Shown here piece by piece: positions 49,500 through 62,879 of a stretch of 64,000 nt of DNA; the first letter of the stretch is position 1; the number at the start of each line of letters is the position of its first letter. Position numbers and translations under genes: made by a program. Below the pieces are notes generated by a model. It was not told the origin of the DNA and did not search any database. It saw only the letters and a program-made list of their open reading frames with translations. The DNA is from Epiperipatus broadwayi (taxonomy: Eukaryota; Onychophora; Udeonychophora; Euonychophora; Peripatidae). The stretch spans positions 1,488,001-1,552,000 of the forward strand of contig JAQFVV010006312.1 in assembly GCA_028023455.1 (NCBI GenBank), written 5' to 3'.

Positions 49500-49870
49500 T
49501 CTTTGATAAAAAAGCCCAATTGATTAGAGCATCATCTCAAATACAGTACTCATAAATATAAAGATCCTAGGTTCACTTCCTATACTAGTATTGTCACTAC
49601 TCAAGCTAGTAAATCCTGAAAAAGAGGAGAATAATACTTCTCAAAACATTGTGTTATATACTAACCTATGTGTTATTAATAGTTGAATGGATTTAAAATG
49701 TTTAAATAAAATTAGAATTTTTCCTTTGAAATTTTCTAAAGATATTTGACAATTAATTCTTGATGATAAAAGTAATCAATTATTTGTAAAATGTCATCAT
49801 TACAAACTTTCAGACAAACACTAAGTACTTACTTGGTGTGGATTCTATATTGCATCATACAAAATTATGT
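49500..49870 (+). repeat. PLE 3' end with tRNA-like segment
   Basis: 49513-49600 looks tRNA-derived: GCCCAATTGATTAGAGCATC at the start, and AGGTTCACTTCC as a degenerate B box. The rest (49619-49860) matches 24593-24790 and 26752-26950 in diverged form, ending in a GATGATAAAAGTAATC motif. A similar tRNA-like stretch follows the copy at 51600. Confidence 0.5.
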
Positions 49871-50199
49871 CTAAAACTGACCAAATTAGAAAATCAATTA
49901 ATTTTCCTATATAAATGTACATCTGAAGATATTATTCCTAAAAGTTTGTGATTAAAATTTTTAATTCACTTCCACAGAGCTGAAAAATTCATTCAGTGAG
50001 CAAGTAAGGATTTGTTAAGGGAAAGAATAAATCCTCAAATGTTTTTAAATATCAAAAGTTACATTTCTTTACTTAATATAAATTGGTTGCTAAAAATAAA
50101 CTAAGTAATGAAGACATCATTTTTTAAATTACATGAAAAAATAAAGATAAAAAAAAAACAAATGTATAAACCTATATAGGTATATCAAACATCATACTG

Positions 50200-51610
50200 C
50201 ACCAAACAACTCAGTAGTTTTGTCAGTTAAAATTTTAGTTCCGAACATCAAACAGGTACTGAAACTTCTGTTTTAAAAAAAGATTATACTTTGTCATTGC
50301 ACTATCTACTATCTTTTTATTACATGTAATAGTAACAGGTGAGAAAGTCATTTAAAAACAGCCTCTGCAACAAATAGCAAAATTATGTTGAAAAATAAAA
50401 AGAATACTTTAGAGATATCAACAACCCAAATAATGTATAACTTACATTGAAAGGGAGGCGATTAAATCTCTCAAATTAGACAAATCATTAATCATTCCGT
50501 TTATTGACATGGACAATGCTGCATTTTGTAACTGATATTATTGACTATAATAACAAAATAAGAGTTCCTCATATCAGGTCAATATAAAAAAGTGACAAAA
50601 TTCCTATATTAGCTACAGAAATAAAGCAAGCATTATTCAGAGACCATCTCAAGTACTTAACTGATTATCAACAGCATATTTCAGCAAAATTTCACATCTT
50701 TATAAACTATCTATAATTCATATATGTTCCATTAAAACCTAAATGCTAGAAATTTATGTCAAAATTTCTTTTTAAGTTCTTTGGTATGGAGGTCACAATT
50801 CTTTGATATTCTAAATGCTTTGTGGAATTAATTAAGAATATGAAAATTGAAAGAACTGACATATTGACAACTTTTAATGTAGAAATCTTATTCACAAATT
50901 TATCCTGTGCTAAAACATCATAAAAGAATAAATGAGAATAGCTTATAAACCAGAGCAACTTATCCTCTTAATAGTGTAATGAATCTATTAACATTCTGTT
51001 TAACATTGGCATACTTTCAATACAATATTCTATAAAATCAAGGGATGCCTCACTATCATCCCAGATCAACAACATTTACATGGAAATACCCTCTGTTATA
51101 TCAATGATATATGTGTAACTTGGAAAAGTCTTACATAGAAAAAACTCTCATGAAAAATGCTTGATCTATCTGCTATCATTAAGGAAACCTTAAATACATC
51201 ATGAAAAAGAAACATCAAAAGAAAAAAAAACAAAAGTAAAGTATCAATACATATCAGAAATAACAGGCAAACTAAAAAAAATGTGAAACCAATATAATAT
51301 CAACAGTTTTACAAAACTACAGTATGTTACAATGAATCCTAATTTTTACAAAACATAAACAAGAAATACTGAAAAACAAAAATTGATTTGTGAAGTACAA
51401 GAATGTGGGAACAAAGTAAAAAGAAGATCCTTCTAATGTAACAGATCATATATCTACCAATCACAATATACTTGAATGAGTAAAAACAAGAATATTGGTT
51501 AGGAAAAGAAAATATGAAAAATAAGAAACTTTAAAGTTGTGGCTCACATGATAATAGAACATACCCCATAAGCCAATTTAGGGTTATAGCATAATAAAAT
51601 CAGGACCCTT
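50200..51610 (+). pseudogene. Penelope-like element remnant: RT and endonuclease
   Basis: Plus-strand blocks: ERTDILTTFNVEILFTNL (50850-50905, equivalent to F-D-V-x-S-L-F-T-N-V of RT motif A), NESINILFNIGILSIQYSIK (50980-51040), SSQINNIYMEI (about 51058-51092, equivalent to SPLSPIIANIYMEHFE), HNILE (about 51461) and VKTRILVRKRKYEK (about 51480-51520, equivalent to D-x-x-K-I-L-x-R-E). CCCCATAAGCCAATTTAG follows at 51564, as in the 24.4-kb copy. The region upstream of 50500 is too decayed to read. It is inactive. Confidence 0.65.
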
Positions 51611-51639
51611 ACAAGCAAGTATATACAATTTTCTACTGA

Positions 51640-51750
51640 CTTGCCTTTGACAAATTAGCCTAGTTTCTTATAGCATCTCAATTTCAGTGCTCATAAATAT
51701 AAAGATCCCAGATTCAATTCCTATGCTAGTAGGAAAACTTTGAACCAAAC
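51640..51750 (+). repeat. tRNA-like 3' segment of PLE copy
   Basis: TAGCCTAGTTTCTTATAGCATCTCAATTTC continues into AGTGCTCATAAATATAAAGATCC and AGATTCAATTCCTATGCTAGTA (split for reading). This matches 49513-49600 with scattered changes. It is located directly after the endonuclease remnant, as at the other copy. Confidence 0.5.
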
Positions 51751-51849
51751 AATAATGCCCACTAAAGCACATTCAAAAAATTAATAAAAAAATGTAAATC
51801 CAGATTTAGATATAATATCAATTATTATATATTGTGTATTATTATTATA

Positions 51850-53639
51850 TATTATACCGGACATCACACAGCAGTACAGAGACATGAGACTCGAATTAGG
51901 GTTGTCAAGGATGAATCCCTGAATAAGATAAGAGAACTAGAATAATAGATAATTATATAAACCTTTTTATATTTAAAAAAACTAACCAAAATAAAGGTTC
52001 AAACTCTGGATAGGATTAAAAGATACGTTAATTTAATATTATAAAAAAACAATTTGTTCTAAATGTAAATTATTTATATTATAGTTCATGCTAAAATAGT
52101 TTCATTATCCTTACATCTGTGATTATTATATAGTGCAGTTTATTTATATGCCAATGTTTAAAAAGAAAAAGTTACATAATGAGTTTAGGAAGAGAAACAT
52201 TATTTTGATTAAATAATTACCTAGACAAAAGAATTCACAAGAGAGACACTATAATGTTTGAATAAATTAATATCATATATTTAACAAACTGATTGATGCC
52301 ACGACGATCACACAAGAAAACTACATGCCAGGTAAATTGGTCTCTGACATCTGTTACATTTATTAATTATTGAACAATAAAGTTATCAAACAAATATCAA
52401 TATAACAAACATTATATTTTAATCCTTGAATTAAAATGAAATAAGGAAAATTCATTTACACATGTGGGAATCACTCATTGAAAGTAAATAGCTGAATGCA
52501 AGCTTTTCGTGACATTCTACATATAAATAACAAAAGGGGTTAGTTATATCACTGCATTATGGCTTACAGATTAGTTTTAGGCATGATTCTAAAATACGAT
52601 AGTGAATTGCGTTGTGAGCATGAGGCATCAGGATATAAGATTTGGTCCATTTTGGCTGAGAGATGCTTCATCATTTAAATGGGAAAAAGAAAAATGGTAC
52701 ACCCGTTCTTCTGGCAGGCCATACCTGGAGAAAAAAAGGTACAGAGCTTTCACCACTCTTTCTGAAGATGTCCTAGGGTACTTCCAATACCATCTAAAAT
52801 ATATATGAAAGAGAAATGGAGGATTCAGAGTTTCCCAATGATCCTCAAGTTATGATAAAGCAATGAATGATGCTGGCTGACCTATGCTGGCAATGTTATG
52901 AAACTATGTTGTGTCCTTTAATGATGTCAAAATAACTAATGGCCTAAATATAAAATTTTAATCGGGCATAATGGCATTACTTGTATACTAAATGAAATTA
53001 TATAACAAATCTAAAATTAGATGAATGTCTTAATGACATACGATTACATTTCCCTTCATTAAATGGGTCCCACGTGCATTTTGAATCAATAAGCATTATT
53101 TAAACTATAATGCTCAAGGCGCTACATATAAATGATTATTACATAAAAAATAACGGTCATTATTATTTAAAAAATCTTGGCTGGAATTTAAGCAATAGTG
53201 TTCTTGAATAACATTAAATTTATAATCAATAAATATATACTCATGGCAGTATTATAATAATAATCTGCCTATAAACAGAAATATTATTTAACTATTTCTC
53301 AACACAGAGAGCAATGGCTTTAAAACAAATAATTTAACGTAATCAAAATATCTCAGAAGCGTGGGGGGGGGGGATTTAAAAGGTTAATCTAAAATAGAGG
53401 CTCGTGGAGTTGATTTGGCATATAAATTACATATAAAAATAAAAAGCAAATAATTATAATATTAAAATTTTCCGCACTAAATAAAATATAAGATTTAAAC
53501 TTAAATAGATATAAGCATTTACGTATATATATTTGATAGGATTATAGAGAGGTCTTTACAGGTAGATATATATATAATTATAAAAGAAAACAGTATTTGC
53601 AGGTGAGCATAGACAACTTTACATAGATATTGGGCTATT
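51850..53639. other. Intergenic DNA with one GC-richer patch
   Basis: 52590-52920 is less AT-rich, with a 68-codon plus frame (52602-52808) and an equally long minus frame containing LPEERVYHFSFSHLNDEASL. Neither resembles a family I know. It may be an old exon or repeat. A G11 run is at 53363-53373. Confidence 0.3.
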
Positions 53640-53990
53640 ACCTCAGCATACTTGGGGTGAATGGTTGACTGGTTCATTCTCTGAACTTCAGTTACAGAGA
53701 TCAGCTTGGTGGTCAGCAATCTCAGTCACTATGGCTTTTTCATCAGTGGCAGCCTTCTTCCATGGCAGGAGTTTTATGGCAGCATACTAGAGGCAGCCCC
53801 GAGAGGCACAGGGAAAGATGGTTTGGTTACCTACTCAATAGACATTCTAAAAACCAAGAGCAAAGAGAGAGTAAAAGCAAATAGTGTAAGACTGTAAGAC
53901 TAAGATTCTCCCTTATATCCAATCTATTCTATTTATACCACCCAAGCTATTACAGAAATGCTTTGGTTCATTTTCCCAGAGGCAGATGAG
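53640..53990 (-). repeat. Possible LTR-like segment, copy 2
   Basis: Read on the minus strand it has GGTGGTATAAATAGAATAG (TATA box, about 53940), then ACAGTCTTACACTATTTGC and, about 150 bp on, GGGGCTGCCTCTAGTATGCT followed by GCCATAAAACTCCTGCCATGG. Similar order to 16441-16860 and 60660-61010. No interior genes were found between copies 2 and 3, which are 7 kb apart in the same orientation. Confidence 0.3.
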
Positions 53991-53999
53991 ACAATTACT

Positions 54000-56030
54000 A
54001 ATTCCTGAGCAAATTACAGTCCATTTTAATTAAAAGTATGATATAAGAAGATAAGGTCCAGATCACTTTTATTAGCAAAACCTTTATTAAAGTCTTTAAA
54101 TTATAAACGTAAAAACTATGATAAGACAATATTTTGATTAATGAAAAATATTTACTTAGTGAAGAAAACTTCACAATGGGTTGATTTGAATCTGCCATCT
54201 TGTTTATATCTTTTATTTTCTTACAAAATGAAATTAAATGCAAATAATTATTACGAAAATGACAAACTTTACAGACAAAAAGATTTCACACAATATTCAA
54301 AAGTATCAAAATCAAAAATTATATATATATGTCTTAATAGTTTGTAATATATATATATGATGGCACTGTTAGTAATTTAAATATTGCTGGGTTTGAATCC
54401 TTGTAGATGTTAGGTTGTTTTTTTTAGGTAGGAAACATGAAGCTCACTCTGAATACAGAGTGACTGCTTCAATATTAAATTTATACATATAATATCAATT
54501 ATAAATAATAATATAAAACTGGAATTAATGTCATAAAACACAATATATTATTTGATGATGGCAGATATAATGTAAGATGACATAAAATTTCCTTATATAA
54601 AAATATTATAATATGATTTACAAATGTCAAACTTTTTGCATTCATAACTGTTCATTTTTATTAAATTAGAAATAATTCCTAACCCAGATATAAACTTTAA
54701 TTCTCAGTAATATCTTTTTAAAGATATATTTAACACTCTTGAAATATGTTATTAAAGAGATCTTAAAAAAAGACAACTCCAAAAATGAATCTACTGTTAA
54801 ACAAATATTCTTCAATTGGATCAGTCACAATCATGACTTCCTCATCTGTATAGTGGTCGGGATGAGCCGACAACAACAAAATCACCACTAAGGTGATTTA
54901 AACCACCACAACTCCTTCCCACACCACATAATACTTCATTTTATTGGTTCGGTGATTAGGGGGAGAGAGACTCTTAGATGCGAATTAACTCTTAAGAAAT
55001 CTGGTTAAGATAGATGATTACATAGCTCTCATGATCATGGCCCAGAAATGCTGAAATATCAGGTTTTAACATACATAAGGTCAGCAGTACTAGGTTACAA
55101 AGTAAGAAACCCAATAATGAAGTAGACTGGAATATGCTCACTTCCATGAGGTCATACCCAAGTCTCTATATGAAGGAATGAGCATCTTCCCAAATAATCA
55201 TCAATAAATCTCACCAACAGGCAGGAACCATCCACTGCCCAATTAGAGATACAAATGAAGATCCTCTGGATATAAAGGAATATTCCCACATTTGCATGGA
55301 TCGTATTCAAAAGGGACCCGACAAATTAAATCTTCTGAAGCTGGGATATATGCCTGTGGAAGAAGTGCAATGAAATAGACAAGAAATTAAACAACCCAGA
55401 AATGCTAAAGTTATATATAAATAAAGAATATTTGGCTTAAACATTAAATATATATAAATAAACAAGAACGGTCATGTTATAAGCAGACATCTATTATGCA
55501 GGTTTAATGAAGGCCTATGCAGTTATTCTATATATAAAAAAATTTGGTAAAGAAAAATTACTCTGCTTAATTAGAGATCTGCCCCACAGATCTTACATAT
55601 ATAAAGAAATATTGATATGACAGCCTAACAATTATATATATATGAAATGGTATTACAAGTTTTATACAATAAATTATCATATCACATATTTCATTATTTA
55701 TATCATAAGTGCTATGGAATTGAACATAGTGTATCTGCAGTATACAATATATATTTCATTATCTGCAGTATATATATATATATTGTGCCCTTTTCTATAG
55801 GTCAATGATGGTTATAAATGGTCAATTACTAAAAAATTTTAAAATTAATATTATATAGTATTTAAAATTATAGACTATATTAAGCAGTAAAAGATTAATA
55901 TGATATATTTAATAGTAAATATTGTGATGGTGAGAATTGTATCTAATTCTATATTTTTCTAAATTGTTTTTCAAAATTTTATATAATTATTTTATACAAT
56001 ATAAGTAGCAAATTTATTAAGACAGATAAA
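54000..56030. other. Intergenic DNA, old repeats
   Basis: 54836-54960 begins with GTATAGTGGTCGGGATGAGC, slightly tRNA-Asp-like, and is GC-richer. 55060-55380 is a moderately GC-rich patch with no readable protein. (TA)n runs lie near 55766. No gene is supported. Confidence 0.3.
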
Positions 56031-56334
56031 ATTAGACTAAACACCGGAAATGACTACGTGACTGTCTGGAATATTCTATGTCTAAGCACCGGTTTAAATT
56101 AATACTAATAATTAAAATATTTAAATAGTATATTATAGAAGTGGATGGAATTGTCACACATCATAATAAAAATAAGTAGTATACACCTTTATTAATTATT
56201 GTTTCAAAATTGTTTTAAAGGTAGTTAAATTGTAATAGATAATAATTGATTTAAAAATAATAATGAGTTAACATTTAAGTCTATTACGTCATGATTTTAA
56301 AACTTTAGAAATTGTTTATAAATCCAAGTAGGAT

Positions 56335-56435
56335 TGACCAATAAAAAATAGATCTTGGCAGACAACAAAAATCGCGCCAACTAATTGTATAAAAAAGGGG
56401 AGAACAAAAATGTGTTGACTCCAGAGCAGAGGTAA
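56335..56435 (+). promoter_or_regulatory. Promoter-like cluster
   Basis: GACCAATAAA (CCAAT type, about 56336), AATCGCGCCAAC (E2F-like, about 56370) and GTATAAAAAAGGGG (TATA, about 56387) are spaced as in a polymerase II promoter or LTR U3. A GCAGAG|GTAAAA donor-like site follows at about 56430. No downstream gene was recognised. The 74-codon frame at 56657-56881 has no known similarity. Confidence 0.3.
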
Positions 56436-59400
56436 AATTTTAAGCTCTCTAAATTTTTTTTTTCAATTTATTAGTCAATTTTATTATAATTTTAATAATA
56501 TCTTTAAAAGAAACCAACTGACAATTTAAAAATCATCCGAAGAGAATCTTAGAATAAAATTTAAAAAAAAAAAGTTTTTCATAATAATGTTTCACTAACT
56601 TTACAGTAACCTGCCAGTGGATTCTATCGAAATATAATCGGAGTTTTCAATAGAAAATGGATAGATTCTTAAAACCAAGTTGTAAATTTTATAATATTCC
56701 AAATATGTTAATGTTATTCGTTGATATAGTTTATATAGCGTATCACTATGAAAGCTGTTATCGTGCGTATAAAATCAATGAAAGGACATTGTGCGCAAAG
56801 TTAATGAAGATAATGGAAAATAAAAATAAGTATTATTCGTATAAGAATAAATGGACAAAAGGAATTTTAATATTGAAATAGTATGAATTGCTTTCTTTAA
56901 GATGACTTGAGAAAATACTCTAGAAAATAGTTAAAGATCGAAAGTAGTGTATATAAAATAATAATGAATGAAAGTGAAGTTTACCAAGGAAAACACTTGC
57001 CTAAAGAAAAAAAAAAATTTTACAGAAGAGAAATATAAAATATTGGATCCATGGAAACGCAATTGGTACCGTAATTATTAAATAATTGTAGTTTAACTAG
57101 AAATAAAGATGCATCAATGCGCCGAGGTAATATTCGCCAGAACATTAAAAAGCTTCAGTGGGATAACTAAATAAAATGTTTTCTAATAATTTTGGATTAA
57201 ACACTAAAACTAAAGATCGTCTAAACAGTTTATTAAATGAACTAATTTATTTAAAACTTTAATAAGCATAAAGGAGAACATTCGGACAAAAGAAGAAATA
57301 ATAAATATTATGGGACTAACCAAGATTTACCGTCAGAAAAATATGTGATTATGGTTTGAATTATTTTCTTTACTAATCTAAGTTAAACATTAAGTTTTAG
57401 ATAGCGATAGGGAAAACAAAATACATTAATTCATAATATAACATTATATGAAATAATATGTTTTGATTTTGAATTTTAAAATAAAATTGTATGTATGTGG
57501 AAATTTGTATATTTGCGATGCTCGAAGAGAAAGAAGCCTACTACGAACTCTGATAGGAAGATAAAGATTGTTTTTGGTAACATTTATAATTATTAATGAT
57601 ATATAATGTAAGTTTTATTTATTTAGATCAGCTGAGAATCGAATGAATGTAGCGCAAAAGTTTTATTGTTATTATTGTTGTAAAACGCATTTTTGAAAAC
57701 AACACTCTAAAACACTTTGAGATGTGATTAGATTTTAAAAATATGCATACGATAATCATTTTATGTGTTATTAATATAGTTCAATATAACCGATGGTTAT
57801 GTGATATTTTCTGTTAATTTTCCGATTGGGATATTTAAATGTTATTTTAACAAAACATAGATGTTGAACCTACAGTGTAATAAAGCAAGACAAATTGTTC
57901 TTATGGAATAGGGAAATGTTTTATATTAGCGAATTTTGTTTATTGTTTTAAAAAAAGTAGTTAGTATTTTATCGATGTTGGATACAGCAAAAATCTCGAG
58001 AGATAGTTTGGGTAGTGACTTGGTAGTACGTGGTGATTCGGAAACCAAGAGGATGTATTAAAAACTAGGATGCTACAGGGAGTGAAATAATAAGTAGTTT
58101 TAGATGTTAATCAGCGTAGTTAACAAAGCCCTACGACTGGTACACATGTTGTCTTGGACAGTGGTATTTTATATATTTCTTGTGAGTCGTAGTAGATGTT
58201 GGGTAAAGCTGAGTAAATAGCTGCCACATCATGCTTATCGCCAAGGTTATTAGACAATGAATGTCGGACCTATTCACACTGTTCCATACATTTCTTGAAG
58301 TATATTGCGGATAAGTTATCTATCTATCTTCCCGATATCCTATACATCTTTTGCTATCTTTATCTGTATTTCTTGCAACTACATCGTTATATGATAAGTC
58401 TATTAAAAGGGAAACAATAGATATTTTAGAATGTATGTCATGCTATTATTTGGAATAAGAATAGTTAAGTATTAACGAAGAGTAGATTATGATTATTGAA
58501 AGAAAGATGCAGATATCCTAAGAAGGGAAGGAGTTAGAGAATTATTTTAATTTTTTTTTAAGAAATGAACTATAATTTTATAAAAGTATATCCAAATAGA
58601 AATATACAAAAATATTAAATATAATTTCACGTTTTCTTATTGTTAATTATATTTTAAAAAATATAAGTATTGCATATTTAAAAAACACAATAACATTCAA
58701 TAATTATAGTATATGTGAAACTGTAACAGGTGATAATTAAACCCGTGTTATAGTATGATACATGAGTATGGCTTATAGAATAAACGTATTATAGTTTACG
58801 AGCATTGGAGAACAAACGTTAAAAGTAATAATAATATTTGAATAATATGCGGAGTGACTTATATAAAGTTACAAGAAAATGTAATTTTCTTTTAAAAACC
58901 ATATTGATTGTAAAATTATGATGTTATAAATGATGTTTATCCACATAGATAATTTATAATACAGTAACTTTAATATTAAAAGGTAAAGAATGGTGTTACC
59001 CATAAAATAGTTAAAATAAGTGATATGATAAACCTAATGAGAAATAAATAAATAACTTTTAAAAGGCATAATAAGTTTAATTAACGATAAAAGAAATATA
59101 AATGTGTATAATTCAGCTATTGTAGTGTAAAGAAAAATTAGGATATCCCTTGTAAATAGATGTAGATGGATTTGTTTGTTTTATTTATTTTTTATTGATG
59201 TTAATAAAATTTTAAAATTTGTTTATTAAAACTTGTGTCTGAGTTTTGTTTTCTCTACATCATTGCATGAATTCACAGGGTATGTTCACAACCATTAAAC
59301 TAAGTATATGATTGTTTGCACAAAAGATAAATAGAGAAGTATGTTTAATCTTAAATATTTATTGATATTCTTGTAATTAAATAATTATAAAATTGCATTG

Positions 59401-60650
59401 CGTTACTAGTCATCAATCCATTATCTAATATTTTGCTAAATTATATGCTATTAGTTGCCACTTGCTTTATTTATCAGATTATCTAAACACTGCCACTTAT
59501 TAATTTATTTTATTACTTAAAGATAAAAAAGGGGATATTAGATTATTAACTAATTTATTACGGTTATAAATTTGCGATGAAAGAAAAGCTGTACTAGTTG
59601 GATTAAGCAATGAAGATTGTGATTATTATTGTTTTACTATTAATCTAATTTCAGAGTAGTAGATTATGACATAAAATCCCTTATCATATTTTGCTACCAT
59701 ATGTTATTAACATGCGAATAAATTTAAGAACCTGAGATTATTTCATTTGAGCTTGATGATTACTATTATTATTATGAGAGATAAAAGATTAATACTTTAA
59801 TTGTTAAATGAGTCTTAGTGATTAGAAGTTGTGGAAGTCATAAGAATACTATGTAGTTATTATGTGTAATAATAGTATAAGGGGGGATAGTGTTCTTATG
59901 CCATTGAGGTGGTATCCTGTGGGATATTGTCTCAATGTAATCTACCTTGTCGCCCGTATTTCCACTTCTAGTCTCATGAATTCCTGAATATTTATTTGAG
60001 TTAGTTTAAAACAGAACCTAAGTTAATTTTAAGAAACTTGAGCTAGTAAATCATTTAATTGAATATTTCATTAATTATTAGAGCTAGAACCCGGTTAGGT
60101 GATTTTCACTATATTATATTTATTTTGGGGGAAGTGGAGATGCGGGAACGGGGCAGTTAGATTGGCCTGATGTGTTAGAAAAGGGCAGATTGTGGCCCTC
60201 AACGTGATTGGCCTGAGGTGTAGTGGAGCTACACACGATGACAAGGGCAGAATATATATATATATATCTGTCCCTTGTAAAAAGAAAATAAAATTTTAAC
60301 TTTTATTTTGTTAAACTCAGTTTTATTAAAAAAAATTGTTCATAAACCATTCATAACTGCATTAATGACTCAGATTATGTATTTGAAATAATAGATTTTA
60401 AATAGACAAGCTTAAAATAGCAGAATAATAATAAAAAAAAAACAAATCAGAATCAATGAGAGGAGATAAATTTTAATAATACAATAGGAATATTTAAAAT
60501 AGTACTATAAAAACATTTTAAAGATGATTAATAAATAATTACCCCATGTAAAAAAGTGAAATATTAAAGATGTTACAATTGTTCAATGGTAAATTGAGAT
60601 TTACAAAGTTAAATAAATCACTATTTTAACAGACCTATGAAGGATTTTGA
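56436..60650. other. Unassigned region with LTR-like pieces
   Basis: This part has more CG dinucleotides than the rest of the window. 59200-59260 has AATAAA followed by a T/G-rich stretch. 60135-60300 has a GC-richer ATTGGCCTGA repeat (60161 and 60207) and ends in GACAAGGGCAG-(TA)n-CTGTCCCTTGT, an inverted repeat across the microsatellite. No protein could be followed in any frame. Confidence 0.3.
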
Positions 60651-60659
60651 TAAATAGTA

Positions 60660-61010
60660 GAATTGGCTGGCTGGTCACTTGATAGCATTATATACTAAGG
60701 GCTTTCTTTTGTTGGTGATGGCATAGTATGTCAGCAACTTAGATCAATTGTAGGCAGGGACTTTAATGGCATCATATTCTATAAGTACCATGGGACACCA
60801 TACTCATGATCATCTGGAGATGGCTAGAAAAATTGATATGTTCTACTCACTGGTCATAGTGTGAAATAATCTATAACAGCTTAGGAAAAACTTTACAAAA
60901 GCTTTACAATAAGTTTACAAGAACTCTAAAAGAACTAAAACTCTTTCTTCCCTGCCCCTATATATATATATATCCCTCAAAACAGAGGCATCTGGATGTT
61001 TTCCAAATCA
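60660..61010 (-). repeat. Possible LTR-like segment, copy 3
   Basis: Minus strand: GGGATATATATATATATAGG box (about 60965), then repeated GTAAA(G/C)TTTT and TTGTAAA motifs and GATGCCATTAAAGTCCCTGCC (about 60755). Related in layout to copy 2. Confidence 0.25.
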
Positions 61011-61310
61011 ATTAATTAATTTTAAAACTAAAAAAAAAATATTTTCTTTACTATCTAAAAAAAAATCTTACTGATCACAATCTTGATCTAGTTTAATTTT
61101 AAAATTTTACTAATTGCATTTTTCTTAATTAAATTCCAAATACCTTTAGTTTTATCTAATCTCTTACAATAATTACATATTTTTGTCACCTTTTACTATA
61201 ATGACAATGATATACTAAAATATAAATTCCAAAATTAGATTTTTATTTATACATTCTTTTGATCATCAGTTGATTTTAACTAGTTAAATTTTCTTTGCTG
61301 ACTTGAATCT

Positions 61311-61444
61311 CCCCCCCCCCCCCACTATAACATTAAATTTTGTAACAAAATTAAATTTCATAATGAAACTAAATTTCTTTTAAACATTATTTTTTAAAAA
61401 ATGCTTTAGTATTATAACTTTATAGCAACAACATAGACATGAAG

Positions 61445-61480
<36 letters not shown>
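61311..61480. repeat. Microsatellites: C13 and (CA)n(TA)n
   Basis: A run of 13 C at 61311-61323, and (CA) about 12 followed by (TA) about 6 from 61445 to 61480. Confidence 0.9.
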
Positions 61481-61599
61481 ACTGCTTCAGTATTGGCTAC
61501 TTTTTTGTTACTCTAATTGTATCTTATTATATATAAATATACAAATATTTATGAACTTTTTAAAATAAAATTGCAGTTAGTAGTAAATATTCTAATATG

Positions 61600-62830
61600 C
61601 TAAAACTAATGCGTTGATTAAAGAAGCTGAAGAAATTTAATAAATGAACTAATTAACATTGGAAGATGAAAACATTAATTAAAGAAGAAAAAAGCTATAA
61701 TGGGAGAAATATATAAAGTCAGTTGCAATACTGAAAAGTTTAAAAATAAAAGTAATTAAGAGATATATCCTAGGCAAATATAAAACTATTATATATTAAT
61801 AAAAGAGTATATATTATTAATCAAAAGATAAACAATATCTGCGATTATATAAAAATGAGATTTCTAAATTATATAATTATTGGTTTAGTGTCAGATTTGT
61901 ATAAATATGAATAAACATGGGTTTAAACCTTAGAATATTTTGCATTTCAGACTATTATTTTGATAATATAAAAGGCTGTTAGATGTGTAAATATATTATG
62001 TATTGAGGAAGATCATAAAGTCAGAAATTAATGTGGAGATAATATGCATACAATATAGTGCTACCATCTAATATCTTTTGATTATTCAAACCTATAATTG
62101 ATGGCTCTGGAATAAATTGAAGAGAATTAATTCTGAAAGCATATATAACACTTGTAACTATAAAAAATTAAAAAAAAAACACAAACTAGAAAATATTAGT
62201 TTAGATATGCCAAGAAAGAACATTTAAAATGAGAAGTGTGTAGAGTTTATGTTTCAAGTAAAAAAGATCAAAGTAAACATAAGAAAAAAGAAAAAAAAAT
62301 AGATATAGAACATAAAAGTTTTTAGCTTATGAAGAAACAAAAAGTTAAAAAAGATGGATGGCATACAGCAAGAATATTATTCAATTAAAAAAATGAATAT
62401 CAGTCAAGTAAAACTATACAAAAGTTTAGGATGGAAATAAATAAATCAGCTGCTAAATTTTTTATGTAAAAAAATAACAATAAACTGTGGGGGGAAATGA
62501 CATTTTTCTAACTACAATAAAACTGTAGAAAAAATATCTATGATAATTTATAAAAAAAATTAAAAAAATCAAAGAGTTTGATAAGATAATAATACAATGA
62601 GGAAAAAATAGGATTAAAATTTGATTTATAGATCTGATTTATATGGAGAGGATAAAAAGAATATAGAACATGTATTATTGGTAGTTAAAATATTATAATA
62701 AGATTAGGAAAAAATGTAGGGAGATTGAAAGAAACAGAGGCAAAGTGAATAAAAAATATATAGACTTTTGTTAGGTCTTTATGATATAAAAGATATAAGG
62801 ATAGAATATTGGAGTTAATAAAACAGATTT
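61600..62830 (+). pseudogene. 3' fragment of a LINE
   Basis: Readable only near its end. LYGEDKKNIEHVLL (62639-62680) matches the C-x-x-C-G-x-x-x-E-x-x-x-H-x-L segment at the C-terminus of many LINE proteins, though the cysteines are lost. Upstream sequence has the purine-rich look of the LINE at 1-1730 and may be the same family. Confidence 0.45.
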
Positions 62831-62879
62831 TATTTATAAATAAGAAAATAAAGTGCTAAGAGGATTGTTTTATTATTGC

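Noticed and set aside
54836-54960. tRNA-Asp-like start GTATAGTGGT
   Set aside because: No anticodon arm, T arm or acceptor stem could be completed.
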